From assembly GCA_937901915.1 (NCBI GenBank), contig CALGUD010000038.1, positions 1-55,178 on the forward strand: a DNA stretch of 55,178 bases, in the 5' to 3' direction. How positions within the stretch are numbered: position 1 is the stretch's first letter; each line of letters begins with the position of its first letter. A program made the position numbers and the translations under genes. The DNA comes from an uncultured Flavobacteriaceae bacterium (GTDB lineage Bacteria; Bacteroidota; Bacteroidia; Flavobacteriales; Flavobacteriaceae). Under the pieces are notes generated by a model. The model did not search any database and was not told where the DNA came from. It saw only the letters and a list, made by a program, of their open reading frames with translations. Positions 44,951-54,415 of this stretch are shown one piece after another.

Positions 44951-46618
44951 ATGAAGAATTATGAATTCAGGGTTATGAATTATTGCTTGCTTCCATTCAG
45001 AGGTTTCTTAACCATGCTTGTGGTTTACCTGATTGGAAACTCTGCTTTTGCACAGGTTGAACCTAAAGTAACTTCAGATATAGATTCAACCCAAATAAGA
45101 ATAGGAGAGCAAATAAATTATAAAATACTGGTTGAAGCAGATTCAACCGCCCAGATAGTATTTCCTGAGGGACAGACATTTGCTCCCCTGGAAATGACAG
45201 AAAGTTATCCTGCTGACACCCTGATCAATCAGGACAAATACAATCTCATTAAAAAGTATGCTTTAACACAATTTGATTCCGGGCATTATACCATTCCACA
45301 GCAACAGGTATTAATCAATAATTTGCCTTTTCTTACCGATTCATTACAAGTTGAAGTCACAACTGTTGTAGTTGATACCCTCAAACAAAAAATGTTTGAG
45401 ATAAAACCAATTGTTGAGGTTGAAAAAAAGGGAGATAACGACTGGATCAAGTATCTTATTATAGGTTTATTGATCCTTTCTCTTATAGGATTTTTAGTGT
45501 ATTGGTTTATTTTTAGAAAAAAACCGTTAACTGAAGCAGAAAAAGTTGCACTACTGCCCCCTTATGATAGAGCGATGCTGGAGTTAAAAAAACTGGACGA
45601 ATCAAAATATATTATACAGGCAGAATATAAAGAGTATTATTCTGAGCTTACCAACATTGTAAGGTCTTATATTGAAGATGATGTTCACATTTCTGCATTG
45701 GAAAGTACAACCGATGAGTTAATCGATAAACTTGAAATGCTTAAAGATGCCGGCAGTTTAAAAATTGATGAGGACACTATAAAACAATTTCAACGCGTAC
45801 TTAAAACAGCCGATTTGGTAAAATTTGCCAAATCAACTCCACAATCTACTACTATTGAAAGTGACAGGAAAACTATTGAACAGATTGTAGTCAAAACAAA
45901 AGAGGCCATTCCGGAACCTACGGAAGAAGAGCTTCTGGCCAATGAACAGTACCTGGAAGAACTGGAACGAAAAAAGAAAAAAAGGAAAGTTATTATTACC
46001 GCTGTTGCTGCCGTTTTATTGTTGTTCATAACAGCCGGATCTTTTATAGCTTATTACGGATATAAGCATGTTCAGGATACTGTTTTAGGGCACCCAACCA
46101 AAGAATTGCTGGAAGGGGAATGGGTGTATAGTGAATATGGTTTCCCTGCTGTTGCCATAGAAACACCAAAAGTCCTTAAAAGAATACAAATACCGTATCC
46201 TGAAGAAGCCAAACAGGTTATTAACAGTAATCAGGCTTTTGCATATGGAAGTATAGCAGATAATTTTTACGTTTTGGTGAGTTCACTGACCTTTAAAGAA
46301 GGGGTAGAAAAGCCGGATCTGAAACGTATTGTAGAAAACTCTATAGCTTCCATGGAGCAACAAGGTGCTAAAAATATGTTTATTAAAGAAGATAAATTTA
46401 CTACTCCCTCAGGAAAAGAAGGTTTAAAAGCCTATGGGTCTATGGATATTGAAAATCCTTTAACTAAAAAAATGGTTAAAGGAGCGTTTATTTTATTGAG
46501 CTTTGCTGAGAACGGTGGTTTTGAACAAATAATAATTACGCATCAAAAAGACGATATTTATGCAGAAGACATAGCCACCCGAATTATAAATTCTGTAGAA
46601 TTTAAACCCCAGAGCTGA
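44951..46618 (+). CDS. BatD-like membrane protein of the Bat operon
   Basis: 555 residues. A signal peptide ends near NSAFAQ; the start may be at residue 9 or 22, since the first residues come from a repetitive AATTATGAATT stretch. An exported beta domain (about 36-160) resembles the N-terminal part of BatD. A membrane helix follows (IIGLLILSLIGFLVYWFIF), then a cytoplasmic helical region, a second helix (VIITAVAAVLLLFITAGSF) and an unrecognised C-terminal domain of about 165 residues. It ends in ATGA overlap with batA. Confidence 0.8.
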   Translation: MKNYEFRVMNYCLLPFRGFLTMLVVYLIGNSAFAQVEPKVTSDIDSTQIRIGEQINYKILVEADSTAQIVFPEGQTFAPLEMTESYPADTLINQDKYNLIKKYALTQFDSGHYTIPQQQVLINNLPFLTDSLQVEVTTVVVDTLKQKMFEIKPIVEVEKKGDNDWIKYLIIGLLILSLIGFLVYWFIFRKKPLTEAEKVALLPPYDRAMLELKKLDESKYIIQAEYKEYYSELTNIVRSYIEDDVHISALESTTDELIDKLEMLKDAGSLKIDEDTIKQFQRVLKTADLVKFAKSTPQSTTIESDRKTIEQIVVKTKEAIPEPTEEELLANEQYLEELERKKKKRKVIITAVAAVLLLFITAGSFIAYYGYKHVQDTVLGHPTKELLEGEWVYSEYGFPAVAIETPKVLKRIQIPYPEEAKQVINSNQAFAYGSIADNFYVLVSSLTFKEGVEKPDLKRIVENSIASMEQQGAKNMFIKEDKFTTPSGKEGLKAYGSMDIENPLTKKMVKGAFILLSFAENGGFEQIIITHQKDDIYAEDIATRIINSVEFKPQS

Positions 46619-47622
46619 TGATGTTAGAGAATGTAGAATTTGCAAACCCACAATTTTTCTGGTTGCTTTTATTGCTTCCTCTGGCAGTGATATGGTATTT
46701 TTTTAAACATAAAAAAGATACTGCGCCACTAAAAATATCGAGTATAAAAGGCTTTAAAACAAATCCTTCTTTTCTGGCAAAATTAAAACCCTTACTTTAT
46801 GTGTTTCGTTTACTGGCTTTGGCCAGTTTAATTACAGCTATGGCAAGACCACAAACCAAGGACGTGTCAACCAGAACAAAAACTACCCGTGGCATAGATA
46901 TTGTAATGGCTATAGATGTATCATCCAGTATGCTGGCAAAAGATTTAAAACCAAGCCGGCTGGTTGCTTTAAAAGAAGTAGCGGCAGACTTTGTTAAGGA
47001 TAGGCCCAACGACAGGATTGGACTCGTGGTTTATGCGGGGGAAAGCTTTACAAAAACACCTATTACAAGTGATAAATCTATAGTGCTGAGCTCTCTCTCG
47101 GAAATAAAGAATGGCATTATCGAAGATGGGACTGCCATCGGAATGGGACTCGCTACTGCTGTAAACAGGTTAAAAGACAGTAAGGCCAAAAGCAAAGTTA
47201 TTATTCTGCTAACCGACGGTGTTAATACAGCAGGGGCCATTGAACCACAAACCGCAGCCGGCCTTGCTACCGAGTTTGGTATAAAAACATATACAGTAGG
47301 TATAGGAACCAATGGAAATGCACTAACACCTGTGGCATACAACTTAGATGGTAGTTTCAGATATGGATACCGAAAGGTGGAAATAGACGAAGAATTATTG
47401 AGAAATATAGCCAGTGAAACCGGGGGAAAATATTTCAGGGCTACCAATAATAAAAAACTAGAGGAAATTTACGAGGAAATCAATAAACTTGAAAAAACCG
47501 ACATAGAAGAATTTAAGTATACAAGGTATGAAGAGAAATTCCGCCCTTTGGCCTTACTTGGGTTTGGTTTAATACTCTTAGAGTTACTATTGAGGTACAC
47601 AGTGTTCAGAAGTTTTATATAA
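46618..47622 (+). CDS. batA: BatA, VWA membrane protein
   Basis: 334 residues; it starts in the 4-base ATGA overlap with the previous stop. Two N-terminal membrane helices (about 13-29 and 60-76) and one near the C-terminus flank a periplasm- or cytoplasm-facing VWA domain with the perfect MIDAS DVSSS (Asp100, Ser102, Ser104). The Bat proteins affect aerotolerance in Bacteroides and spirochaetes and are thought to form a complex with MoxR. The name is by position and architecture. Confidence 0.9.
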   Translation: MMLENVEFANPQFFWLLLLLPLAVIWYFFKHKKDTAPLKISSIKGFKTNPSFLAKLKPLLYVFRLLALASLITAMARPQTKDVSTRTKTTRGIDIVMAIDVSSSMLAKDLKPSRLVALKEVAADFVKDRPNDRIGLVVYAGESFTKTPITSDKSIVLSSLSEIKNGIIEDGTAIGMGLATAVNRLKDSKAKSKVIILLTDGVNTAGAIEPQTAAGLATEFGIKTYTVGIGTNGNALTPVAYNLDGSFRYGYRKVEIDEELLRNIASETGGKYFRATNNKKLEEIYEEINKLEKTDIEEFKYTRYEEKFRPLALLGFGLILLELLLRYTVFRSFI

Positions 47623-47648
47623 TTGTAAATATTTGATAAAGAGATAAA

Positions 47649-48692
47649 ATGTATCAATTAGAAGAAAAAATATATTTTTATTTAATGCTAACCATCCCGG
47701 TTTTAGTATTACTCTTTATTGTATTGATTTTGTGGAAAAAAACGGTACAGAAAAAATTTTCCGATAATTTCCTTTTAACACGTTTAAGTCCTGACAAATC
47801 TGCATTTAAACCTATACTAAAATTGATTGTTTTGTGCTTAGCCATTGTCTGTTTGGCAGTTGCATTGGTAAATCCGAAGATTGGCACGAAATTGGAAACG
47901 GTGAAACGGGAAGGAGTAGATATAGTCTTTGCGATAGATGTTTCCAAGAGTATGTTGGCAGAAGATATTGCCCCTAACCGGTTAGAAAAGGCAAAGCGGG
48001 TTGTTTCGGAGATCATAAATAACTTAGCCAGTGACCGTATTGGTATCATAGCCTATGCGGGACAGGCTTATCCGCAACTCCCGATCACAACCGATTATGG
48101 CTCTGCTAAAATGTTCCTGCAAAGCATGAATACTGATATGCTTTCATCGCAGGGAACAGCTATAGACCAGGCCATAACACTTGCTACAACCTATTATAAC
48201 GACGATGAACAAACCAACAGGGTGTTGTTTATTATTTCAGACGGCGAAGACCATTCTGAAGGGGCAGTAAAGGCTGTGGAAGATGCATTGGATGAAGGCA
48301 TCAAGATCTTTACTGTTGGAATCGGAACAACAAAAGGAGGACCAATACCTATAAAAATAAATAATATAACCGATTCCTATAAAAAAGATCAGAATGGTGA
48401 TATGGTGATTACCAAATTAAATGATGAAGTATTAGCCGGTATTGCAAAAAAAGGAAACGGAACTTATATAAACGGAAGTAATACGGAAGAGGTAGTTGAA
48501 TTTGTAAAAGAAACTCTTTCGCAAATGGATAAGAAAGAATTTGAAGCAAAGCAGTTTGCCGATTTTAAAGATCAGTTTCAGTGGTTTTTGGGAGGAGCGA
48601 TCCTGTTGTTGTTTTTAGATATATTTTTACTGGAAAGAAAAACGGCGTGGTTAAAAAAACTGAACCTATTTAATGAGAGAGAAAATGAATAA
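47649..48692 (+). CDS. batB: BatB, VWA membrane protein
   Basis: 347 residues, with the same architecture as BatA: N-terminal helices (about 9-29 and 58-75), then a VWA domain with MIDAS DVSKS (Asp97, Ser99, Ser101), and a C-terminal helix near 315-330. It overlaps batC by 8 bases. It is a paralogue of BatA by tandem duplication, as usual in this operon. Confidence 0.9.
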   Translation: MYQLEEKIYFYLMLTIPVLVLLFIVLILWKKTVQKKFSDNFLLTRLSPDKSAFKPILKLIVLCLAIVCLAVALVNPKIGTKLETVKREGVDIVFAIDVSKSMLAEDIAPNRLEKAKRVVSEIINNLASDRIGIIAYAGQAYPQLPITTDYGSAKMFLQSMNTDMLSSQGTAIDQAITLATTYYNDDEQTNRVLFIISDGEDHSEGAVKAVEDALDEGIKIFTVGIGTTKGGPIPIKINNITDSYKKDQNGDMVITKLNDEVLAGIAKKGNGTYINGSNTEEVVEFVKETLSQMDKKEFEAKQFADFKDQFQWFLGGAILLLFLDIFLLERKTAWLKKLNLFNERENE

Positions 48693-49539
48693 AATATTTT
48701 ACCTGTTGCTCGTGTTCAATTGTATCATTCTTTATTCTCAGGAAGATAAAGAGAAGAAAAAAGCTTTGATTGAATCTGACAACCTGGTTTATGAGGCTAA
48801 TGAGGAATTTTCTGCTGACAATTTTGTTGAAGCAGAGGCCAATTACCGCAAAGCCATCTCAAAAAACGGGGAAAATGCCACAGCTAAATACAATTTAGGC
48901 AATGCTTATTATGAAAAAGATAGTTATGGTGAAGCATTTTCAAGATTTAAACAAGCAGGAGAAACAGCTGTTACCAAAGAGCAAAAACATAAAGCTTACC
49001 ATAACATGGGTAATGTATTTATGAAAAGTAAGGAATATGGCAAAGCCGTTGAAGCGTATAAAGAAGCTTTAAGAAATAACCCTTCGGACGAAGAAACACG
49101 TTATAACCTGGCCCTGGCAAAAGAAATGCTCAAAAAACAAGAAGAAGAGCAGCAAAAAAACGATCAGAATAAAGACGACAAGGAAGACGAAAAAGATAAA
49201 AAAGAAGATCAGGAAAACGAAGATAAGGGGGAAGATAAAAAAGACGACAAGGGTGACCCGAAGGATGAAAATGAAGAGGAAAATAAGGATAAGGGGGAAA
49301 ATGAAGATGAAAAGAAAGAAGATGAAGGCGACCAAAAAGAGGATCAGCAGAAACAGGGTGATGAAGGAGATAAAAAAGAAGAACAAAATGCCCAACCAAA
49401 ACCACGGCCTAATCAAATGTCACCTCAGCAGGTAAAAAATATGCTCAAGGCAATTGAAGATGAAGAAAAGAAAGTACAGGAAAAAGTAAATGCACAAAAA
49501 GTAAAAGGACGACCTGTAAGCACAGAAAAAGATTGGTAA
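48685..49539 (+). CDS. batC: BatC, TPR protein with charged tail
   Basis: 284 residues from the ATG at 48685; an in-frame ATG 4 codons earlier is less likely. A signal peptide ends near LYSQ. Three TPR units (about 38-140) include ATAKYNLGNAYYEKD and EETRYNLALAKEMLKK. A very acidic/lysine-rich low-complexity region (about 150-230) follows, then QPKPRPNQMSPQQVKNML. It is a periplasmic scaffold of the Bat complex. The start overlaps the batB stop, so translation is coupled. Confidence 0.88.
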   Translation: MNKIFYLLLVFNCIILYSQEDKEKKKALIESDNLVYEANEEFSADNFVEAEANYRKAISKNGENATAKYNLGNAYYEKDSYGEAFSRFKQAGETAVTKEQKHKAYHNMGNVFMKSKEYGKAVEAYKEALRNNPSDEETRYNLALAKEMLKKQEEEQQKNDQNKDDKEDEKDKKEDQENEDKGEDKKDDKGDPKDENEEENKDKGENEDEKKEDEGDQKEDQQKQGDEGDKKEEQNAQPKPRPNQMSPQQVKNMLKAIEDEEKKVQEKVNAQKVKGRPVSTEKDW

Positions 49540-49543
49540 TTAA

Positions 49544-51328
49544 ATGAGTTTATTAAAGAAATACATAGTATCCGTTTTCATGTTCATCGCTTGCATTTCG
49601 TATGCTCAGGATGAGCCTGTGAATTTTGAGGCTAAAGTGAGTAAGGAAAAGCTTGGGGTTAATGAGCGTCTGCGCATTGACTTTTCCATGAATAAAGATG
49701 GTGATAATTTTATGCCTCCAAATTTTGAAGGTTTTAATGTGTTAATGGGCCCTAATCAATCCATAAGTAATTCATGGATAAACGGAAAAAGAACATTCTC
49801 AAAAACATATTCCTATATTCTTTCGCCAACTGGCCGTGGTAACTTTACCATTAAACAGGCTACGGTAGAGATTGATGGTGATACTTATAAAACATTACCG
49901 GTAAATATAGAGGTTACAGGAGCAGTAGATAAGCCCAATGAAGAAAAAACAGCCGAAGACATTGCCGACGGGAACCTACACCTTGTGGCCGAGGTATCAA
50001 ACCCAAATCCGTATTTAAATGAAGCTATTAGCATTGTTTACAAATTATATGTGAGTTCAGATGTTAGCGTGTCTAACTTCAAACCATTGGATAACCCCAA
50101 ATACAATAATTTCTGGTCACAGGATATTGAAGTAAAAAGATGGAAAATAGAGAACGGCACCTACCAGGGCAAACCCTATAGGTACGTTGTTTTAAAACGT
50201 GTAGTCTTATATCCTCAAAAAACCGGAAAACTTGATATAGAGCCGCTCTCCCTTGATGTTACGGTCGATGTTCCTACCAACAGGAGGGATATTTTTGGAG
50301 GAAGGCTGTTTACACAAACACAAAAGGTTGTGACTGCCGGTTCCAGGGCCATTAATGTTAAAGCCTTGCCGGAAGAAGGTAAGCCTGCCGATTTTACCGG
50401 GGCCGTGGGGCAATTTGATTTTAATGTAATCCCTTCTAAAACAGATTTGAAGGCGTCAGAATCATTCACACTTAAAGTTGACGTAAAAGGAAAAGGAAAC
50501 TTAAAACTTTTTGAACTGCCACAACTTAATTTACCCGGTTCTCTTGAAGTGTATGAACCCGAATTTGATGAACAGATTTCTACCAACATTTCGGGAATGC
50601 AAGGTAAGGTAACAAATAATTATACCATTGTTCCCCAGTACAAAGGTAAATATCCGATTCCTGGTGTTTCCTTTTCTTATTTTGATCCTAAAGCAAAGAA
50701 ATATAATACTATTTCCTCACAAGAAATACTTATCAATGTTTTTGAAGGGCCTGTTAACAGCGCATCTAATAATTCGTCTCCAATAGTCGGGACCTATAAG
50801 CAGCCTGTTGCATCTACCGGTAGTCAATTTCAGTTTATTAAGCTTAAAGCAAATTTCCAGCCTAAAAACCAAAAGGAGTTCTTTAATTCGAAACTGTTTT
50901 ATGGTTTGTTGTTAGGGCCTTTATTGTTCATCCCGTTATTCATTTTAGTCGGAAAGAAAAAACAGGCAATTGAAAGTGATGTTGAAGGAAACAGGATCCG
51001 AAAAGCTAACAGGCTTACCAAAAAATACCTTTCTGAAGCGAAAAAGGCAATTGGCCAAAAAGAAGCCTTTTATGAGGCCATGGAAAGGGCTTTACATAAT
51101 TACCTGAAAGCAAAACTTAAAATTGAAACTTCTGACCTCAGTAAAGATAAAATAAGTGAATTGCTTATTTCAAAAAATGTAGAACAGGAAACCGTAAATA
51201 ATTTTATTTCATTGCTTAACAGTTGTGAACTTGCCAGGTATTCACCAACTACCGAGGTAGAAATACAGCACGATTTTACAAAAGCTGCAGACGTTATTTC
51301 ACAGATTGACAAACAAATAAAATTATAA
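49544..51328 (+). CDS. batD: BatD, exported oxygen-tolerance protein
   Basis: 594 residues. A signal peptide ends near CISYAQ. A long exported region of immunoglobulin-like beta domains (about 20-430) is followed by one membrane helix (FYGLLLGPLLFIPLFILVG) and a cytoplasmic helical domain. Spacing to batC is 4 bases and to batE 12 bases. It matches the BatD family in size and topology. It resembles the N-terminal part of the 555-residue protein earlier in the operon. Confidence 0.9.
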   Translation: MSLLKKYIVSVFMFIACISYAQDEPVNFEAKVSKEKLGVNERLRIDFSMNKDGDNFMPPNFEGFNVLMGPNQSISNSWINGKRTFSKTYSYILSPTGRGNFTIKQATVEIDGDTYKTLPVNIEVTGAVDKPNEEKTAEDIADGNLHLVAEVSNPNPYLNEAISIVYKLYVSSDVSVSNFKPLDNPKYNNFWSQDIEVKRWKIENGTYQGKPYRYVVLKRVVLYPQKTGKLDIEPLSLDVTVDVPTNRRDIFGGRLFTQTQKVVTAGSRAINVKALPEEGKPADFTGAVGQFDFNVIPSKTDLKASESFTLKVDVKGKGNLKLFELPQLNLPGSLEVYEPEFDEQISTNISGMQGKVTNNYTIVPQYKGKYPIPGVSFSYFDPKAKKYNTISSQEILINVFEGPVNSASNNSSPIVGTYKQPVASTGSQFQFIKLKANFQPKNQKEFFNSKLFYGLLLGPLLFIPLFILVGKKKQAIESDVEGNRIRKANRLTKKYLSEAKKAIGQKEAFYEAMERALHNYLKAKLKIETSDLSKDKISELLISKNVEQETVNNFISLLNSCELARYSPTTEVEIQHDFTKAADVISQIDKQIKL

Positions 51329-51340
51329 AAGCCAGCAGTT

Positions 51341-52099
51341 GTGAAAAATATCATATTCATCATATCATTTTTAGTTTCATTTTTTGCAATAGCACAAAAT
51401 GAGGAGCTTTTTGAACAAGCCAATACACTGTATAATGAAGGTAAATATCAGGAAGCAATAAACAATTATTTAAAAATATCTGAAAGTGGAGAACACTCAG
51501 CCTCCCTCTATTTTAATCTGGGTAATTCTTATTACAAATTAAATCAGATTGCTCCTAGTATATATTATTATGAAAAAGCACTTCTTTTGACTCCCGGCGA
51601 TTCAGATATCAAGAATAATCTTCTTTATGCACAAAACATGACCGTTGATGCCATTGAAGCATTACCTCAAACAGGCTTCTCCAGGCTCTTTCAAAGAATT
51701 ATCGGCAAATTATCCCACAATTCCTGGGGAATATTGTCAATAGTATTTATGTTGTTGTTTGTGATCGGATTTTTGATATATTATTTCTCAGTTTACCAGG
51801 AAAAGAAACGGCTGTTTTTTATTATAAGCATGTTTTGTCTACTCATTTCTCTAGTGAGTTTATCTTTTTCTTTCAGTCGATATAATTATATTAAAAATCA
51901 GAATCCCGCTATTGTATTTGCAAAAGAAATAGGCGTAAATGCAGAACCCAACAACAGGAGTGAGGAAGTTTTTGTTTTGCATGAAGGAACAAAAGTAAAT
52001 GTAGAAGATGAAATGAATGAGTGGAAAAAAATCACGCTAGCAGACGGAAAAACAGGATGGCTGCCTGCTTCTGAAATAAAAGAAGTTAAAAATTTTTAA
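51341..52099 (+). CDS. batE: BatE, TPR and SH3-domain protein
   Basis: 252 residues from a GTG. A signal peptide ends near FAIAQ. Two TPR units (about 20-95) include ASLYFNLGNSYYKLN. Two membrane helices (about 128-148 and 154-175) and a C-terminal bacterial SH3 domain (about 190-250, with GVNAEPNNRSEEV and GKTGWLP) follow. It is the last gene of the Bat operon. The SH3 part may bind cell wall. Confidence 0.88.
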   Translation: MKNIIFIISFLVSFFAIAQNEELFEQANTLYNEGKYQEAINNYLKISESGEHSASLYFNLGNSYYKLNQIAPSIYYYEKALLLTPGDSDIKNNLLYAQNMTVDAIEALPQTGFSRLFQRIIGKLSHNSWGILSIVFMLLFVIGFLIYYFSVYQEKKRLFFIISMFCLLISLVSLSFSFSRYNYIKNQNPAIVFAKEIGVNAEPNNRSEEVFVLHEGTKVNVEDEMNEWKKITLADGKTGWLPASEIKEVKNF

Positions 52100-52132
52100 T
52101 TATTCTTTAACAATAAAACGAGGGTAAACTTA

Positions 52133-52140
52133 TATCTTTG
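52133..52140 (+). promoter_or_regulatory. Candidate -7 box for the small secreted protein gene
   Basis: TATCTTTG fits TAnnTTTG. It lies 25 bases before the TTG start and after the end of the Bat operon, so it probably starts a new transcript. No TTTG was found at the expected distance. Confidence 0.45.
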
Positions 52141-52165
52141 TGAAAACCGCCCAAAATAAACTATA

Positions 52166-52465
52166 TTGAAAACAAAAAGATACGCATTATTTTTTCTTAT
52201 TATATTTTCAATATTTCTTGTATCTCCTGCAGTTGTAAGAGTTATTGAAGCTAATGTAGACGTGTCTTACTTTTTTAACATTGCAGAAGAAGAAAATAAA
52301 CACTCCCAGAAAGAATATAAGGATGTTTTTATTGGTATAACTAATAAACCATATGACACCAATGCCCTTCTGATGCGTAAATTCAGTCTCTTTTTCTATA
52401 AAAACAATAAATACCCTCCTATAGACCTGGATGAAAATTGTCCGCCTCCAAAATACTTCGCTTAA
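52166..52465 (+). CDS. Small secreted or membrane-anchored protein
   Basis: 99 residues from a TTG start; no ATG or GTG lies upstream in frame near it. An N-terminal hydrophobic segment (about 6-25, LFFLIIFSIFLVSPAVV) is a signal peptide or anchor. The rest is charged and ends in a proline-rich PPIDLDENCPPPKYFA. I do not recognise a family. It is placed directly upstream of the SulP gene (81-base gap), which suggests a link to anion transport (inference). Confidence 0.6.
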   Translation: MKTKRYALFFLIIFSIFLVSPAVVRVIEANVDVSYFFNIAEEENKHSQKEYKDVFIGITNKPYDTNALLMRKFSLFFYKNNKYPPIDLDENCPPPKYFA

Positions 52466-52546
52466 TCTTAAAATTCTATTTTTTTCAAAAATGCCTTATT
52501 AATTCCTTTAGAAACAAGGGGCCAATATTATAATTTTAAAATTAAC

Positions 52547-54382
52547 ATGAAGAATCTTTTTTCAAACATCAAAGGAGACGCATTTGGTGGAATAACTGCG
52601 GGAATTGTTGCATTGCCCTTAGCATTAGCATTTGGTGTAAGTTCGGGCCTTGGCCCAAGCGCCGGATTATATGGTGCTATCTTTATATGTTTTTTTGCTG
52701 CACTTTTTGGAGGTACTGCAACACAAATATCAGGACCAACAGCACCAATGACAGCCGTAAGTATGGTGGTTGTAGCGAGTATTGTAGCGGCAAATAATGG
52801 AAACCTTTCACAGGCTTTACCGTATGTTTTACTGGTTTTTCTATTAGCCGGACTTATGCAAATAGGTCTAGGGGCTATAGGCCTTGGGAAATATGTAAAA
52901 TATATTCCATATCCGGTTGTTTCAGGATTTATGACTGCTATAGGTGTTATTATTATTATTACACAAATACTACCTTTAGTAGGTTATTATCCTAAAGAAG
53001 ACGCAGATTTTGTAGATAAATTTAAACCACAGGCAAATGAGGTCCTACTGGATAAAATATTGAAAGAGGAAGCTGCCGAAGGTTTGTTAGTTTTGGAAGA
53101 TTTTAAAGAAACCATTACGCGTGCCGAAAGAATTACGGAAGAAGATATTCAAAATGAAGCAGAAATATTGGCTTCGAGTGAGGCATCCGGTGTTATTGGT
53201 GCAGTAAAAACCTTTTCGAGGGCCATGTCTAATATCTCCTTTATCGAATTAATATTAGCATTATTGACCATAGCCATTATATATGGATTCAAAAAAATTA
53301 CTACAGCGGTTCCAAGTACTCTAGTGGCGCTACTCGTGGTGTCCGGAGGAGCATATTTCATGGATTTAAATTACAGGCCTATTGATGAAATTCCAAGCGG
53401 TTTCCCTATACCACATCTGGAAATGTTTACCGGATTTCAATTGGGTATGTTGACTCCCTATATATTTACTGCTCTTACTTTAGCATTTTTAGGCGCCATC
53501 GACTCCTTGCTGACTTCAGTTGTTGCCGACAATATGACCAAAACCAAACATAACTCTAACAAAGAATTGATTGGCCAAGGTATTGGTAACAGTATTGCAG
53601 CTGTTTTTGGTGGTATTCCAGGAGCCGGTGCAACCATCCGGACTGTAGTAAACATACAATCGGGTGGTAAAACCAAGCTGTCCGGAATGATAGCCGCCAT
53701 TTTTATACTTATTATACTTTTAGCCCTGGGCCCTGTAGCTTCTAAAATACCTGCCGCTGTTTTAGCAGGTATATTAATCACAGTTGGAATTGGTGTAATG
53801 GACTATAAAGGATTAAAAGCTATTCCTAAAATTCCGAAGGAAGAAGTGATTATTATGTTGGTTGTTATGCTTCTTGCCGTTTTCTGGAATTTAGTATATG
53901 CTGTGGGAATAGGACTCGTACTCGGTGCCTTGGTATTTATGAAAAAAATGGCCGATCTCACAGCCAGTGAGTCTGATGTTAAACCGCTTACACAAGAAAA
54001 AGCATGGGCAGATGAAACTAGTTTTCCAAAAGAATTAAAAGAGGAAGTTTTTATTAAACATATAAAAGGCCCTCTGTTTTTTGGTTCAATAAGCGATTTT
54101 CAATTATTGGCCAAACAGATACCCATAACCGCTTCTCATGTAATCATCAGGATGGATAGGGTCCCCTATATTGACCAGTCCGGTTTGTACGCTCTGGAAG
54201 AAGTAATTTCTGAATTATTAAAACAAGGAATTGTAGTTTTAATGGTTGACATAAAACCTCAGCCCAAATACCTTATGGAAAGTATTGATATTATTCCTGA
54301 CCTTATTAAAAAGGCGCATATTTTTGATACATTTACTGAGTGTACCAACTACATAAAAAATAATGTAAAAGACAAGTATTAA
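52547..54382 (+). CDS. SulP-family inorganic anion transporter
   Basis: 611 residues with about 12 membrane segments. The SulP/SLC26 signature ALPLALAFGVSSGLGP is at about residues 22-37. A C-terminal STAS domain (about 505-605) includes VPYIDQSGLYALEE. An unusual helical insert of about 75 residues (about 145-220, starting at YYPKEDADFVDK) interrupts the membrane domain. The adjacent carbonic anhydrase gene suggests bicarbonate or another anion as substrate, as with BicA; sulfate is possible. Confidence 0.9.
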   Translation: MKNLFSNIKGDAFGGITAGIVALPLALAFGVSSGLGPSAGLYGAIFICFFAALFGGTATQISGPTAPMTAVSMVVVASIVAANNGNLSQALPYVLLVFLLAGLMQIGLGAIGLGKYVKYIPYPVVSGFMTAIGVIIIITQILPLVGYYPKEDADFVDKFKPQANEVLLDKILKEEAAEGLLVLEDFKETITRAERITEEDIQNEAEILASSEASGVIGAVKTFSRAMSNISFIELILALLTIAIIYGFKKITTAVPSTLVALLVVSGGAYFMDLNYRPIDEIPSGFPIPHLEMFTGFQLGMLTPYIFTALTLAFLGAIDSLLTSVVADNMTKTKHNSNKELIGQGIGNSIAAVFGGIPGAGATIRTVVNIQSGGKTKLSGMIAAIFILIILLALGPVASKIPAAVLAGILITVGIGVMDYKGLKAIPKIPKEEVIIMLVVMLLAVFWNLVYAVGIGLVLGALVFMKKMADLTASESDVKPLTQEKAWADETSFPKELKEEVFIKHIKGPLFFGSISDFQLLAKQIPITASHVIIRMDRVPYIDQSGLYALEEVISELLKQGIVVLMVDIKPQPKYLMESIDIIPDLIKKAHIFDTFTECTNYIKNNVKDKY

Positions 54383-54415
54383 AATACCTTTTAAAATAAT
54401 TTTAAAAATAAAAAA

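Noticed and set aside
49069..49416. Very hydrophobic open frame antisense to batC
   Set aside because: The phenylalanine/isoleucine/leucine-rich product is the reverse reading of the Lys/Glu/Asp-rich tail of BatC.
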